24,835 bases of DNA from Emmonsiellopsis sp. PD_33. Lineage: Eukaryota > Ascomycota > Eurotiomycetes > Onygenales > Ajellomycetaceae. The stretch lies in the NCBI GenBank assembly GCA_032988165.1, contig JANTQF010000448.1:1-24835 (forward strand), in the 5' to 3' direction. Made by a program: the position numbers and the translations under genes. Below, piece by piece: positions 1 through 10,749 of the stretch. The stretch's first letter is position 1, and each line of letters begins with the position of its first letter. The notes under the pieces were generated by a model. It ran no database searches, was not told the DNA's origin, and worked only from the letters and a program-made list of their open reading frames with translations.

Positions 1-112
1 AAGCCTATTTGGGACTAGCGCCAACCCGCAACGGGCTTTTCGGGTTGACCCCCCCCGACCCGATAACCCGTTCGGGCGGGCGCCCGAGGCGGTTTTTCAA
101 CCCGAACCCGAA
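1..112. other. GC-rich, CpG-rich block next to the decayed Helitron
   Basis: This block is dominated by CCCGAACCCG/CGGGTT-type words and keeps many CpG sites, while the following 5.7 kb has none that I could see. The change at about 112-120 is abrupt. It is either the unmutated 3' terminal part of the Helitron on the minus strand, or a separate short repeat, too short or too young to have been mutated, inserted beside it. No coding capacity was seen. Confidence 0.5.
15..47 (-). other. Candidate Helitron 3' terminus (CTAG plus hairpin)
   Basis: On the minus strand the sequence ends in CTAG (15-18) followed by T at 14, the arrangement expected for a Helitron 3' end inserted between A and T. 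Just upstream is an inverted repeat CAACCCG (22-28) / CGGGTTG (41-47) with a 12-nt loop. Only 3 nt separate the hairpin from CTAG, closer than the usual 10-12 nt. The Rep/helicase gene ends about 250 bp away in the correct orientation. No matching 5' TC end was identified near 5,579-5,865. Confidence 0.35.
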
Positions 113-269
113 AAAAAACAACACTACACTAAGGTTAGTGATGATAAAACTGCTGAAGATAAAGATATAGGTCTGAGGCTAAAACTGAGACATTATGAGA
201 GAGGTAGGAAGACACAATAAATTCAATAGAAAGCTAAAAAAAAAAAAGGAGTAAAGAGGCTAGATATAG

Positions 270-3200
270 ATATTAAAATTAAAAGTAAAAAACTTCAGAA
301 TAAACTATATTATTTATAACCTAATGGTGATTTATACTACTTATAAGTACTGAGATCTGATGGTAATCTATAGCATATAAGAAAGTAATATAGAGCTGAC
401 TGTGCAAGAAAACTAAATCTTAGAGATTAATTTCAATATAACTAAGTAATTAACCCTGTGATTTGTTGATTATCATTATAAAAGTAAGCTATACAGAGAA
501 CTAGAGCTAAACTATTATAACCATAAAATTCTTTATATTACTTAATAATTTAATTTAATATAGAAGTTGTATCTCACTGTCAAACAGCTCACCATTCAAT
601 CAGATTTTTAGATATTAAAGTAAATAAATAAGAAGGATCATGCAGAATTCATTATAAATATCATACTATAAATTTAGATTATATATATATATAAGAGATA
701 TATCTCATTTGATTTATAGAATTAAAGGCTGAATTAATAGAGCATTCTGAGTACATATAAATTTCTATGTAACCTTATGATGTTAATCATCATTCTATTT
801 ACTCACATCAACTAACAGGTATTTAATAGGCTTATTAGGCAGATGATCTAGAAGGTCCTTATTAAGCTAAGTAATAATATTATTAGTAAGCATGAGAATC
901 ACCCAATCTTAAAAGTAACCCCTTCAATGGAATTAATCCTATAGATCTGAATATATTCAATTAATAAACTCATTAACCTTAGAGGTTCAGTGTAGCTCAG
1001 AGGGGATTAGCTGATAATTTTAAAGAGCTATATTATATGATATGCTAGTTAATCAATCTGTAAAAAATCTACCTTTAGAAATAGCAGTTGAGAGGTGTAT
1101 ATTCTAATGAAGATAAAGTATATAGAGAGAGAATCAAACCTTAGTACATTACATGCAGGTATTTATAGTGTTATTCTGTATACTGCAGAGGATAATAGGC
1201 AAGATCTACTGAAAGTTATCACTAAAGACAGTCAGAATGCTATTAAAGTCATTGCCACCTCCAGGTAAATTAATTTAGAGATTATAGAGAGTCTAATTAA
1301 CAGCATTAAAGATATAGTGATAAGTTATTAGAGTTTCATTCTAAATGATGAGGGAGGTTTAGTAAAGAAGCTTAGCTAACTAGGTACTATATAATATATT
1401 ACAGGTTAATATAGGTAAGATGTTAATGAGGATATAGAAGTACTTATAAGTAATGTAACTACTAGAAAGAAGCTAGATAGTAATATCTATACTAGTAATA
1501 TAGAGTATAATTTAACCTAGAAATTATAGATAATCAGTAAGAGTATTATAGATAAACATCTTATCTGTTTTATTAGAACTATTAAGGAAGAATATTACAT
1601 TATAGGGATTAATATTTAAAGCTATAAGAATAATATTATAGACTAAATACTAGTTCACATTGAACTGGGCCTCACATTCCTTAGCTCTAGCAGTTAGCAT
1701 CTAGTAGTTATAAGTAAGCTCCTATATGATCAGGGGGTTGCTATCCTCCTTCAGCTTCTATTTATAATATAGCTCTAGTAGGCCCTAGATTCAAATATCC
1801 TCTAGTTTAAGACTCTCTCAAGTAAGCTTTTTTCAGATAAGATAAAGCTTATAGTTGATAGCTAACTTATAGAGGATCTAGTCATCAGATAGATCATAGA
1901 AGTGGGCTTCAAGAATGAAATTTAGATTATTAGTAAATGAGGTTGAAAAATGAGTCTAGATGTTAGTAACAAACAGTAGATTAGTATAAGTAATAATAGA
2001 TATTAACATCCTCTAAAGTACTCTCTTAGTTTCCATCTCTAAAGCCTTCTTGAAGGTATATTCTTACTTATTATTATGCTGAATGATACCTCTTGCATAG
2101 CAGGCCTTCTAAAAGATATTCTATCTAGTGCTAGTAATTATTAGTAGGTTATTAAAAGATTTAGGCCTCCTCAGAATAGTGAGTAAACAGTATAAATAAT
2201 ATATATTATTATGAAAAGGCATGAGAGGGTACATCTACTCTATAATATTACTAATAGAATGCTCCTTCTGATGCTTCCAGTATAGATTCTTTGAGTCCCA
2301 GGTAAAATAATATAGTATATCATGATATAAATAGGTAGATTCAGAATTATCATGATTATACTTAAAGAAAGTAAGTAGGTAAGATGTCTGGCCATTAAGA
2401 TAGTTAAGGATAATCTTGTAGAGCTCCTTGGGGTCATACATAATATAGTGCCTACCTGGAAGGTGGATAATGAGACCTATATTCTCAGAGTAATAGTCCT
2501 CTACACTGAAGTTCAGAGCCTGCCAGGCCACCTTAGTACAATCAATGTAGTAACCTAGGTAGTACTCATAAATCTTATTATTATCTATATTGAAACTAAT
2601 GATAACACAGTCAGAACCCTTCATAATATATTTATAGAGATATTTAATTATAGAGATATTAATATAGCATTCAACATTAATATAAGCCTTATACTTCTAA
2701 GTCAAGTAAAGGTTATGAGGGACAACCCATTCATTATCAACCTCAACAGGGCTAGTTTTATCTGAGTTATAGGTAAAGTAATGGCCACTCTCATAACAGC
2801 AGTACTAAAAATATTATGATTGGCAGATAGTTATCTTCTCAGTAAAAGACTTAGAGAATTATTTAATGTAATAGACTTTACTATTAATATCCCTCTCACA
2901 GTAGGGAGCATTAGAGTTAAAATGTGAACTACAGGGCCTATACAGTAGCTATTTAATAATAATATTATAGAGTAACTATCTCTCTGACCCCTTAGAATCT
3001 AGTACCTCAGTAAACATAATGTCATCTATTCTCTCAATGAAATGCAGGTCATCTTTCAGTTAGTATAAAGTATGAGAGTAAGATAGCCCCCTCTTCTGAT
3101 ACTTAATTATCTAAATGTGGGTAATATATTTACCTAGAGCACTACCCTTAATCTTATAAAGTAGAACCTGATTCTTTATATTGAAGATCTTAGCAATCAA

Positions 3201-5578
3201 ATTAAACTAATCATTTTAACACTATATAGACTCCCCATTATCATTACAGAGAAGTTTGAACTGAATCTCCTCTTACTCAGAGTTTACAGTAAAGGTAATA
3301 AATAGAGCAGGCTTGCAGAAGTGATGCATTAAAGCCATGGAACTCTAATAGACATTTTAATAATAATAGAACCCCTTAATGAACTGAGCAGGCAGTATAC
3401 TACAATTAGTATTACTAGTATTAGTATTATTCTGCATCTAAAGCTGAGAAAGGTTGTAGAGATCCATATGAAGCTTCAACTAATTATGAAGGTGGAATTT
3501 AAGCTTAGAGTTATTAATAGTTAATCACATGTTTAGCAGCCACTGCTGAAAGAGGAACTAGCTGTGATGAGAAAGATTAAAGAAATTAGTATAAATATAA
3601 AGTTAATAATGATAGAACTAGGTGATGGTCAGATTCTTATACTTGTAAGATACACCTAGGAAATAAAAAGCTAGTTAATAAATCAAAACATTAAGATATA
3701 TATAAGGCAGGACTAACCTCTAGCTATCAAACTACTCAGAGTTATATAATGTGAATAGCTAAACCCTTCAGTAGGGTAGAATAGAGTATATACTAAAGAA
3801 AAGAAGAGAGGATGCTAAAAATAAATGAAAGTATAAGAGTAAATCATTGAATCTGATATAGGGCTTATTACTATGAATTCTGAGGAAGACCCTATAAAAT
3901 TCAAAGCTAGATTACTCTTTCAGAGCTCTTAAAGTATAACTTAATAGCTTGACAGATCTTCAGCAGTAGAAGTCTAATAGAGATAGAGACACACATCTCT
4001 ATAATTAATATTAGAGAATTTATGGGTCATATTAAGTATAAATAGAATGAGCTTATTAATAGTAGTAGACAGGTCATAATAATGCCCCCCATTCTTATTT
4101 AATATAAGATGAAGAAAAGAATTCAGATGCAAGTAAGAAAATTCATCAGCACTATCATATAAAACATTCTTAGTCTAATAGAAGATACTAATAAAGAGGT
4201 TATTTAAATGAATATAGGCATTAAGTAAGGTAACAACCTTATGCTATCTGGGCTTGAAATTTCAACTCTAAATGCAATTTCAGGCAGCCTTCTGGGGATT
4301 AAGAAAATAAAGCTGAGTAAAAGCAGCAGGGCTCATATCTACCTCTAATAACTTCATTATGTGATAGATACTGCCCTGGACCTACATGATATATAGATAC
4401 TTACTAGCTAAAAGATGAGAGAGGGATTTAAAACTGACAGAGGCAAATAATAATGATAAATTTATTAAATGTATATTCTGAAAGAAGAAAGATAATAGCT
4501 TATAAACTCTAGAGAAGAGAAAGTGAATAATAAACCCTTCAATAAACTTAGATATAGAAGAAGAAGTAAAAATAACCCCTCTATTCTTACAGCAATTAGT
4601 ATAATTCTGAGAATGTTTTATCTTAAGTAACTCAGAAGCCCAGAACAAAGCACTACATGTAGAATAGGCCTTATTTATATGCTTAAGATTCAGAGGTTTT
4701 CAGTGAGTAATATTAGATAAAGATGTGAGAATAGATGAAATACCAGGCATAGAGTAGGTAGAGTATTAAATGATGTCTATATTAACTATTAGAGGACTAT
4801 TAAAATACTGAAGATAGATATTATAGATAAGATATAAAAAAGCACTCTAAAGCCCTCTATTATTATGATAGTTCAGATAATAATTAAACTAACTGTCAGA
4901 AAAAAGCTCAAAACTATAACTCCTACAGTAATGAATAATAATAATATTCTAGTAATTCTAATAGCATCTCTCACAATAATTTAATAAAGAGACCTCACAT
5001 ATAATATATTTAATAATCACTCTGGCCCTGGCCCCCTTCCTACAGGCAGTACAATAATTACTCTAGTAGTCAGATAGAGGTTTAAGACTACAGTCAGTAC
5101 AGAGTAGAAGTATCTAAGTAATAATAGTAGTATCTAGCCTAATAGAAGCTTTATGAGCAGCTTGACATCTATCATAATACTTATACTAGAAGTTTAGAAG
5201 CTAGTAATGACAATCTGAGCAGACATAGCTCTCATTCAGGGTAGACTCAGAAAAGACAGACATTAGAGGAGTAACTATTCTAACTAAACTTAGACATATT
5301 AAATACTAAGTATATTAAGAACTAATAGTATATTACTCATGGCAGCTGTTGCAGGTACAATAAGAAATAGAAGTCTAAATTAATGATAGTATAGAGCTCA
5401 GAGAGATCTTAGGTATAGAGACTGAAAGAGGAGAAGACACTAAATTTATCATAAAGAGGGTAGAGGATGAAGGACCCCAGAAAGGCAGGGTAATAGAAGG
5501 TATAATAATAAAAAGTAAGAAGTAATATTTAAATAAAGATAAATCAAGATGAATAAAGATATAGATGGTAAAAAGCAT
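270..5578 (-). pseudogene. Helitron Rep/helicase (RepHel) fossil
   Basis: This is a decayed rolling-circle transposon gene, read from right to left. Recognisable parts in order: a cysteine-rich N-terminus with CxxC pairs (about 5,040-5,370, e.g. CTDC and CTAC); a Helitron-like N domain (4,270-4,650); Rep motif FITFT (about 3,290-3,306); the HUH region, with QKRG followed by YSH in place of the usual HxH (3,069-3,110); the two-tyrosine motif KYLYKYIMKG (2,613-2,645); the Rep-to-helicase linker (1,860-2,300); Walker A decayed to NSSNKTDK (about 1,560-1,583); motif II TSLII-x-NE (about 1,334-1,361); and the C-terminal motif NKSQG (451-470) with NIVYSEV near 280. Interruptions are almost all TAA/TAG with some TGA, at places where the family has Gln, Arg or Trp, so the damage is C-to-T/G-to-A transition. 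The one frame change is explained by the intron at 3,656-3,717. The start at 5,578 is the first Met in this frame and is tentative. The gene cannot be functional. Confidence 0.9.
3656..3717 (-). other. 62-nt intron in the Helitron gene
   Basis: On the minus strand the segment begins GTTAGT and ends TTTCCTAG, with TTAACTAG as a likely branch site. Removing it joins the upstream frame (shared with 4,382-5,578) to the downstream frame (shared with 2,235-3,360). The join falls between the YPTE...HY region and the segment leading to Rep motif FITFT, and 62 nt gives exactly the observed frame shift. Confidence 0.75.
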
Positions 5579-5865
5579 AGAGAATAATAAATAATAAAAG
5601 AGACTAATAAAGAGTAGTAGATAGCAAGAGATATATATATATATTAAATAAAGATATTAATAATTTAACTCAAAATAACCTTATAAATCTTATAATCCTA
5701 TAAATAAAATCAACAATTTAATATTAACACTAAGAATGTGGAGAGGCAGCAAACTAAAACTAAAAAGAGGAAAGAAATTAGTAGTAAATAATTAAAAGGT
5801 AAAATTCATAGAGAGAATATATAGTATACAGACACATAGAGAATGTTAGAATCAATAAAGATAAT
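5579..5865. other. AT-rich non-coding spacer between Helitron and hAT
   Basis: This AT-rich stretch includes a (TA)n run at 5,632-5,645. It is probably the 5' leader of the Helitron. I saw no gene and no convincing Helitron 5' end. Confidence 0.5.
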
Positions 5866-5887
5866 TAGACTGGCCGCTGGGACCATG
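5866..5887 (+). repeat. Left terminal inverted repeat of the hAT element
   Basis: It reads TAGACTGGCCGCTGGGAC then CATG. It matches the right end (reverse complement of 11,381-11,402) at 20 of 22 positions, and both differences are transitions (C/T in a CpG, and G/A). TAG at the tip is compatible with hAT termini. Confidence 0.75.
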
Positions 5888-6197
5888 AATTTTCATGCAT
5901 GTTTAGTTTGGTTTGGTTTGGTTTTAGTCTCATATGTGGAATAAAACATGACCCCAAGAATTTAGAACATATTTAATGACTTAATTATAAATTATATGTA
6001 GGTAAATGGACTAAATGAGTAGGTTTGAAGCATGAAAAATGACCTCTTTTAAGAAATAAAGCATGTAAAATGACTAAGAGAAGTGTGATAGAAACAGGAC
6101 CAGATATGACCAGAATTTCAGTACTAGTTTGGTCCCAGAATGATTATGTAATAAGGTAACAATATTTGGTAATGCTCACAAGCAAAGAAGGCTCAAA
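5888..6197. other. Left subterminal region of the hAT element
   Basis: This stretch is non-coding. It contains a four-fold TTTGG/TTTGGT run (about 5,909-5,925), copies of GGACCA/TGGTCCC (about 6,099 and 6,130), and one copy of the 22-bp bipartite repeat (6,155-6,176). The transposase stop codon is at its right edge. Confidence 0.55.
6155..6176 (+). repeat. Bipartite 22-bp repeat, copy 1
   Basis: GGTAACAAT, four bases, then GGTAATGCT. It lies outside any gene, about 290 bp from the left terminus. Confidence 0.7.
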
Positions 6198-6578
6198 TCA
6201 TTAACATTGACTTGCAAGTATATCCTCCTCCTTGGTTATGGTCTCCTTGTGGGAACTATCTGTAATCTCCCTCTCCCTACCATGCTTCATAATCATCATC
6301 TTCTTGATTGTGTCCCCATGTAATTGACCCTGACAGTAGTGGCATATATCATGGCTTGAATTGAATTTCTGTTCTATTCCCACACCAGCCAGGGGTATTG
6401 CCAGAACATCTTGAGCCATTTTTGCAACTGTGGGGTAGGTATGTGTGATCACAGCCCACACCTCAAGGATTCCCTTATCCTTAATGATGGTCACACCATC
6501 ATGAAGGTAGCAATCAAACTCAGTTGTGCAAGATGCTAGTCTAGCCTTCTTTCAACTGGCAATTAATGTATTAAGGTC

Positions 6579-6650
6579 CTGTGCATACCTAGGGATTAGC
6601 ATAACTATACCTGTTTGCCTGATCCAGTGTTACCAAAAAGTATTACCTAC
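6579..6650 (-). other. Transposase intron 3 (72 nt)
   Basis: Begins GTAGGT, ends GCACAG, with branch-like TGCTAAT. It separates the acidic linker (DDVDMADDNFQ) from the exon with the dimerisation domain, phase 0. It carries repeat copy 2 near its 5' end. Confidence 0.7.
6626..6647 (-). repeat. Bipartite 22-bp repeat, copy 2
   Basis: GGTAATACT, TTTT, GGTAACACT on the minus strand, inside the intron at 6,579-6,650. Confidence 0.75.
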
Positions 6651-7337
6651 CTGGAAATTATCATCTGCCATATCCACATCATCAAGGGGTTTGACATCTG
6701 GAGGTTCATACTGGTGATAGTGCTTATTGTAGAATGACTTGGCAATATCAATGTATACCTGATGCTCTTCCTTTGTCCAGTCTTCATCAGAGTATGCATT
6801 TGATTGGAGAGATGGATCCAGTACAGCTGCAACAGCATAGAAATCTGCAAATCACTGATCTGTCTTGCTGTAATAAATGGAGAGCTTTGCCTTTGCTGCC
6901 TCAATAGCCCTATGTATAGCTTGATCCCATCCAGTAGCACCATAACTCTTTGCTAACTGAGTATCAAGGTGGTTAAATAGATAATTATACACCCACCATG
7001 CCCGGGCCAACATAGGTGTCCATGTCCATGAAACCACCTTGGTCATTATATAGAAGGGATAGAGTAAATCAATGACATATCATAGCTGGGTCCATTCTGG
7101 TCCTGAAAGCTTCAAGGATTGAATCTTTTCCCTTCCAGAGTCATCCACCCAGTGATCAATTGAATCCTGAAGCTAAAGTGCTTGAACTGCCATTTCATAT
7201 GTTGAACTCCATTGGGTCTTAACATCCTGTATCATCTTAAGGGGTGTAGTCAAGGTAGGGGTTATTGTATGTTGAGTCTCAAAGAATCATTACTCCTGTT
7301 TCAGTGAGGTACTAATTGCAATGGCAATATGGTAAAT

Positions 7338-7404
7338 CTAATATACATCATGATTAGCATTTATTCTCTTCAAATAGAGCAGGAGTGTGACCAAATATTG
7401 TTAC
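7338..7404 (-). other. Transposase intron 2 (67 nt)
   Basis: Begins GTAACA, ends TATATTAG, with branch-like TGCTAATCA. Its removal shifts the frame exactly as needed between TLCK and IYHIAIA, reconnecting the catalytic core to the VKTQWSSTYEM segment. Confidence 0.8.
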
Positions 7405-7405
7405 C
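7384..7405 (-). repeat. Bipartite 22-bp repeat, copy 3
   Basis: GGTAACAAT, ATTT, GGTCACACT on the minus strand. Its second base is the first base of the intron at 7,338-7,404, so the repeat itself forms the 5' splice site. Confidence 0.75.
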
Positions 7406-8130
7406 TTACAAAGTGTCAAGAAGAATGTAACATTCTCATCCATATGGATATCCCTCTCATCAAATGAGCTGACTATCATGTTGTGTTCTGCCTCAATGTG
7501 AAGTTCACTGACCAGTGCCTGCACTACCAGTTGAATAACATGAGCAATGCATGGGATATGGCCCTGATCCCCATCCCATTGATATCCAACCAATCTCTCC
7601 TCCAAGCTTTGTATCATTGTTGAATTGTTTTTTGCATTATCAGTAGTAATAGCAAGTAGATTTGATGAAATATCCCAGTGGTCATTTTGAATGACATTAT
7701 GCAGAATTTCTGCCAGGTAGTCCCCAGTATGACTTTGAATTAAGGCCTCAAAACCAATCAGTCACTCCTTGTACTCCCATTGATCATTGATGAAGTAGCA
7801 GACAACCCCTAGAAATGCCAGGTTATTTGTACTTGTCCATGCATCTACAGCTAGGGATATTTTTCTCTGCTGCTTCAGCTCCAGGCCTAGATCTTCCATG
7901 TCCTTAGTATAGTGTTGATTGAGGTTGTCTCACAGACTTGTTTGATGGGGGATTTCCATTGGAGGTTTTAGCATCTGCAGTAGGACTTGGAATTTGGTGT
8001 TTTCAATTGATTGGAGTGGAAGGTTCAGGGAGATACAGGCATGGAGTATTTGTTCATGAAAGGCCTCAGGTGTGCAGGGTGGAAGGTCTGCAGCAATAGA
8101 CTCTAGTTGTGGTTGTTTCTTCATTGTTTT

Positions 8131-8197
8131 CTAAAGAAATCATCTCATTAGTGTTACCCAAAAGTGTTACCTAGGGGAGGGATAATATAGATCTCAC
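8131..8197 (-). other. Transposase intron 1 (67 nt)
   Basis: Begins GTGAGA, ends TTCTTTAG, with branch-like ACTAATGA. It joins the BED-finger exon (frame ends NVLEGL) to the exon that begins KTMKKQP, phase 0, and the frame change matches its length. Confidence 0.75.
8150..8171 (-). repeat. Bipartite 22-bp repeat, copy 4
   Basis: GGTAACACT, TTTG, GGTAACACT on the minus strand, in the middle of the intron at 8,131-8,197. This copy has two identical half-sites, and its right half overlaps the branch-like site. Confidence 0.75.
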
Positions 8198-8560
8198 CAG
8201 TCCTTCTAGGACATTGCCATTCCTTGATTTTTGATTCTGGCTGCATCCAACTGACTTGAGGTGTCAGGTAATCCCACCAGGACCATGTCCACTCCATGAT
8301 GGATGAGTCTGGATGGCATCACAATGCTTGCAATAAAGAAATGGCTGTCCAGTTTCTTTCTCAGCTACCTGTTGAAAGGAATCCCATTGATCTGAGCATT
8401 ATTAATGGGAAGGTTTCCAGAGCTTTCACTTTATTGGGTTGGATATATAGCAATTTGTGGTGGACCATCAGGACTGGAATAGTAGGGCATGTGCATCTTC
8501 ATAGATAATATATCTCTTCCCCTCAATAGTAATCTCAGGAAGTTTGGTAGATTCAGCCAT

Positions 8561-9032
8561 TTGAGATAATAGGGGAGGGAGTGGTATGGTAATAAGATAA
8601 GTATGATAATTTGGAGTTATTCTGCTATGTGACTGGGAGAAGAAAACCCTAACCATGCTAGTGCATGTGAGGAGGCTGCCTATCTCAAATTCCTTCAATG
8701 AGGAGAATAGAAATAATTAATCCCAGATATTAATATAGGAATGACATTAATCTTGTTAAATATAGCAGAAATATCATTATATTGTTACTGAAAAGCATTA
8801 CCTTTGAAGCTTAGAGATTTATTTGATATAATAAAAGAATAAGATGCTGTTGATATATATATATATAGGATCTCATTGAAAGCATTGAGAAATATATATA
8901 TATTTTGATGAGTACTGCTGGTTTTCTACTGTAGCAATTCTAATTAGAAAATAGGGGTAATAAAATTCAATTCAACCAATCATATTGTCTTATCCTCCCC
9001 CCTATCTCCACTCTACTATACTAAAAGAGAAA
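8561..9032. other. Transposase 5' region and tail-to-head spacer
   Basis: On the minus strand this holds the transposase leader (a further in-frame Met at 8,698) and the 3' side of the acidic gene. (TA)n runs lie near 8,855-8,867 and 8,892-8,901. Repeat copy 5 follows CAAAG on the minus strand and looks like a 5' splice site; an intron ending TTGAAG near 8,696 in the 5' untranslated region is possible but unproven. Confidence 0.45.
8781..8802 (-). repeat. Bipartite 22-bp repeat, copy 5
   Basis: GGTAATGCT, TTTC, AGTAACAAT on the minus strand, upstream of the transposase start, possibly the 5' end of a leader intron. Confidence 0.65.
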
Positions 9033-9425
9033 AATTTAAAAAAACTCCTCCTCCTCCTCCTCATCCTTCTCCTCCTTCTCATCCTCCTCCTCCTCCTCAT
9101 TCTCCTCCTCCCCCTCTTCCTCCACCTCTCCATCCTCAACAATCCACTCCTCCTCCTCCTCCTCATCCTCCTCCTCCTCCTCATCAGAGGTAAGGACAAC
9201 CTCAAACTTATCCTCTGGCACCTCCTCTGGCAGAGGCAGCTCCTCACAATAGGCCAGATCAACCTGGGCATCAAAATCAGCCATCTTCTGATCAGCTGCA
9301 TTGGCATCAACCCCAGCAGCAAGGAGATTGGCCTGGCCAGAGAGCAGTGCAGCCTCTTTGATGTCCTGGATCATTATGTGCATGCAGGAGGCAAAGAGGT
9401 CCTTAATTTCCTTCTCATTGTAAAC

Positions 9426-9486
9426 CTACTAATTCATTCAATTAGATTAGAAGAGTGTTATCAAAGAGTGTGACTAGAACTCTTAC
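9426..9486 (-). other. Acidic gene intron 2 (61 nt)
   Basis: Begins GTAAGA, ends TTAGTAG, with CTTCTAATC as a probable branch site. It joins KKLKQ to VYNEKE in phase 0. Confidence 0.75.
9454..9475 (-). repeat. Bipartite 22-bp repeat, copy 6 (degenerate)
   Basis: AGTCACACT, CTTT, GATAACACT on the minus strand, within the intron at 9,426-9,486. Both half-sites deviate from consensus, but the spacing is kept. Confidence 0.55.
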
Positions 9487-9694
9487 CTGCTTGAGCTTTT
9501 TGGCCTCATACTTCAGAATTCCCTTGACCTGCTCCTGGTGGCATTTCTTCCTGGCAGCTTTCTTCATGGCCTCCTCCTACTCCACCTTCACCTCATATCA
9601 TTCCCAAGAATACTCCTAATCCCAATGCTTCTACATCAGCTGCTCCACTACCTCCTTCTCCAATTCCTCATGCCCAGTCTCATCAGCCTTATTC

Positions 9695-9744
9695 CTAGCA
9701 CAGATTAGCTGAATTCATATACAAGCATTACTATAGATTGTTAC
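9695..9744 (-). other. Acidic gene intron 1 (50 nt)
   Basis: Begins GTAACA, ends GTGCTAG, with GCTAATCTG close to the 3' end. It joins HKGNE to NKADETG through a split Trp codon. An alternative 3' site (GAATTCAG) would give a 36-nt intron and lose the frame. Confidence 0.7.
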
Positions 9745-9745
9745 C
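9724..9745 (-). repeat. Bipartite 22-bp repeat, copy 7
   Basis: GGTAACAAT, CTAT, AGTAATGCT on the minus strand. As in copy 3, its second base is the first base of the intron (9,695-9,744). Confidence 0.7.
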
Positions 9746-9896
9746 ATTCATTTCCCTTGTGCAGCTTCTTCAGTGTGACATGATATGCCTTGTGGTTGGC
9801 CTCACCCCATTTGAATGCTTCCTTCTCAGGCCCCTCAAGCTGATGGTGATGCTCACAGGCCTTAGTTGTGTGGATCTTGGAGGCAGGCAAAGACAT

Positions 9897-10331
9897 GACT
9901 GGTGATGGTAGTAGGAGAGAGTGATAATTGTGATAGTGGGATAGGGATATTGAAAGAGGAGAGGTGGGATAGTGGTAGGAAAAGAAGGGAAGAAAGAGAA
10001 GAAGAGGAGGAAAAACAAAAAGGTAGGGGGAATTTCTCTAATCTAAAAGCAGGTTGTTTACATTTGATGTGTCTATATTTGATATTCTTTGTATGGTGTT
10101 GCCAGGCAATTTATATCAGGGATAGACCTAGGTGATGGTTACAGGTTGCTAGGGTAGCTGGTTGGAGTTGGAATTTCAATAACATTTCTTTTTTTTCCCC
10201 TCCTCTTCCCCTCTTTCTTCTTCTTTTCTCTATCTATTCTATTCCTCCTCTCCCACCATCCCAATCAGCTGTGTCTCTATCTCCCCTGCCCTTTATCCAA
10301 ACATGTTGATACCCCCTCCCCTGATTTGAAA
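9897..10331. promoter_or_regulatory. Shared divergent promoter region
   Basis: 435 bp separates the start of the acidic gene (minus) from the H3-like gene (plus). On the plus strand it holds a long purine-rich stretch (about 9,940-10,030) and then a pyrimidine tract (about 10,186-10,257), as is common upstream of fungal genes. Divergent pairing resembles host histone gene pairs, but I saw no defined TATA box or histone-type regulatory element. Confidence 0.45.
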
Positions 10332-10524
10332 ATGCCAAAGTACACCCCCCTCCCCTGCTAAGTGGTGATGAAAAATAGTGTGCCTGGTTGCAAAGCAGCC
10401 TATGAGGCACATGTTGCTGAGTGGGAGGCCAAGTGGGATTGATACCATGCTGAGCTCCCCAATACCTTGAGAAACTGCTGGGTCAAATGCAATCCCAAGC
10501 CCCACCACTACTGCAATAAGAACA

Positions 10525-10578
10525 GTAAGTCATGGTCATGCTTTTTGGTAATGCTCAGTGGCTCATTCAGGTCAATAG
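10525..10578 (+). other. H3-like gene intron 1 (54 nt)
   Basis: Begins GTAAGT, ends CAATAG. Its removal joins YCNKN to WIQEV through a Lys codon and lines the product up with H3 without gaps. An earlier AG at 10,569-10,570 would break the frame. Confidence 0.7.
10534..10555 (+). repeat. Bipartite 22-bp repeat, copy 8
   Basis: GGTCATGCT, TTTT, GGTAATGCT, nine bases inside the intron at 10,525-10,578, on the coding strand of the H3-like gene. Confidence 0.7.
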
Positions 10579-10749
10579 AGTGGATTCAGGAGGTCTAGTT
10601 CTATCAGAAATCTGGGGAGCTTATTTTTGCCAAGGCTGTGATGGCATGTCTGATCTGTGAGATTAATGGTGGGAAGCATTGCTTCCAGTGCTCTGCCCTT
10701 GATGTCATTCAGTTGGCAGTGGAAACAGCCCTCACCACCCTTTTTGAGT

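Larger units (their letters stand above)
6198..8560 (-). pseudogene. hAT-family transposase with BED zinc finger
   Basis: This is a cut-and-paste transposase relic modelled as complement(join(6198..6578, 6651..7337, 7405..8130, 8198..8560)), 719 codons including the stop. An in-frame Met at 8,698 is an alternative start. Domains: BED finger (CKHC at about residues 77-80, HLKSVGC about 103-109); RNase H-like core with LAVDAW (about 218) and ITTDNAKNN (about 290), carrying the first two catalytic Asp; CIAHVIQL (about 330) typical of hAT; a VKTQWSSTYEM motif (about 411), where the family usually has RWNSTY; and the C-terminal dimerisation domain (about 641-690; YPTVAKMAQ, then AIPLAG and GIEQKF, which retains the conserved Glu). 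All three introns restore the frame exactly. In-frame stops are mostly TAG/TAA/TGA at Gln or Arg positions, e.g. TGA in the finger before HLKS. The family is certain; activity is excluded. Confidence 0.92.
9033..9896 (-). pseudogene. Acidic-tail coiled-coil protein of the hAT element, unknown family
   Basis: Modelled as complement(join(9033..9425, 9487..9694, 9745..9896)), about 250 residues. Met at 9,896 (MSLPASKIHTTK) is the first in frame. The N-terminal two thirds is charged and helical (EELEKEVVEQ, AMKKAARKK, KYEAKKLKQ) and suggests coiled coil. A smoother, Ala-rich helical segment follows (about 135-180: DIKEAALLSGQANLLAAG). From about residue 200 the tail is almost only Glu/Asp, ending EEEFF. 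Exon 2 holds three TAG and one TGA; exon 3, including the acidic tail, is fully open. Both introns restore the frame. It sits 435 bp from the divergent H3-like gene. Acidic tails beside a histone-fold protein recall histone chaperones, but I recognise no chaperone domain, so that role is inference. Confidence 0.7.

Noticed and set aside
5632..5645. (TA)n runs here and near 8,855 and 16,153 as possible microsatellites or origins
   Set aside because: Short and unsurprising in sequence mutated to TpA; nothing else supports a function.
8985..9473. 162-codon plus-strand frame very rich in leucine
   Set aside because: It is the antisense of the GAG/GAA-rich acidic tail gene (9,033-9,896), whose splice sites and frame are better supported.
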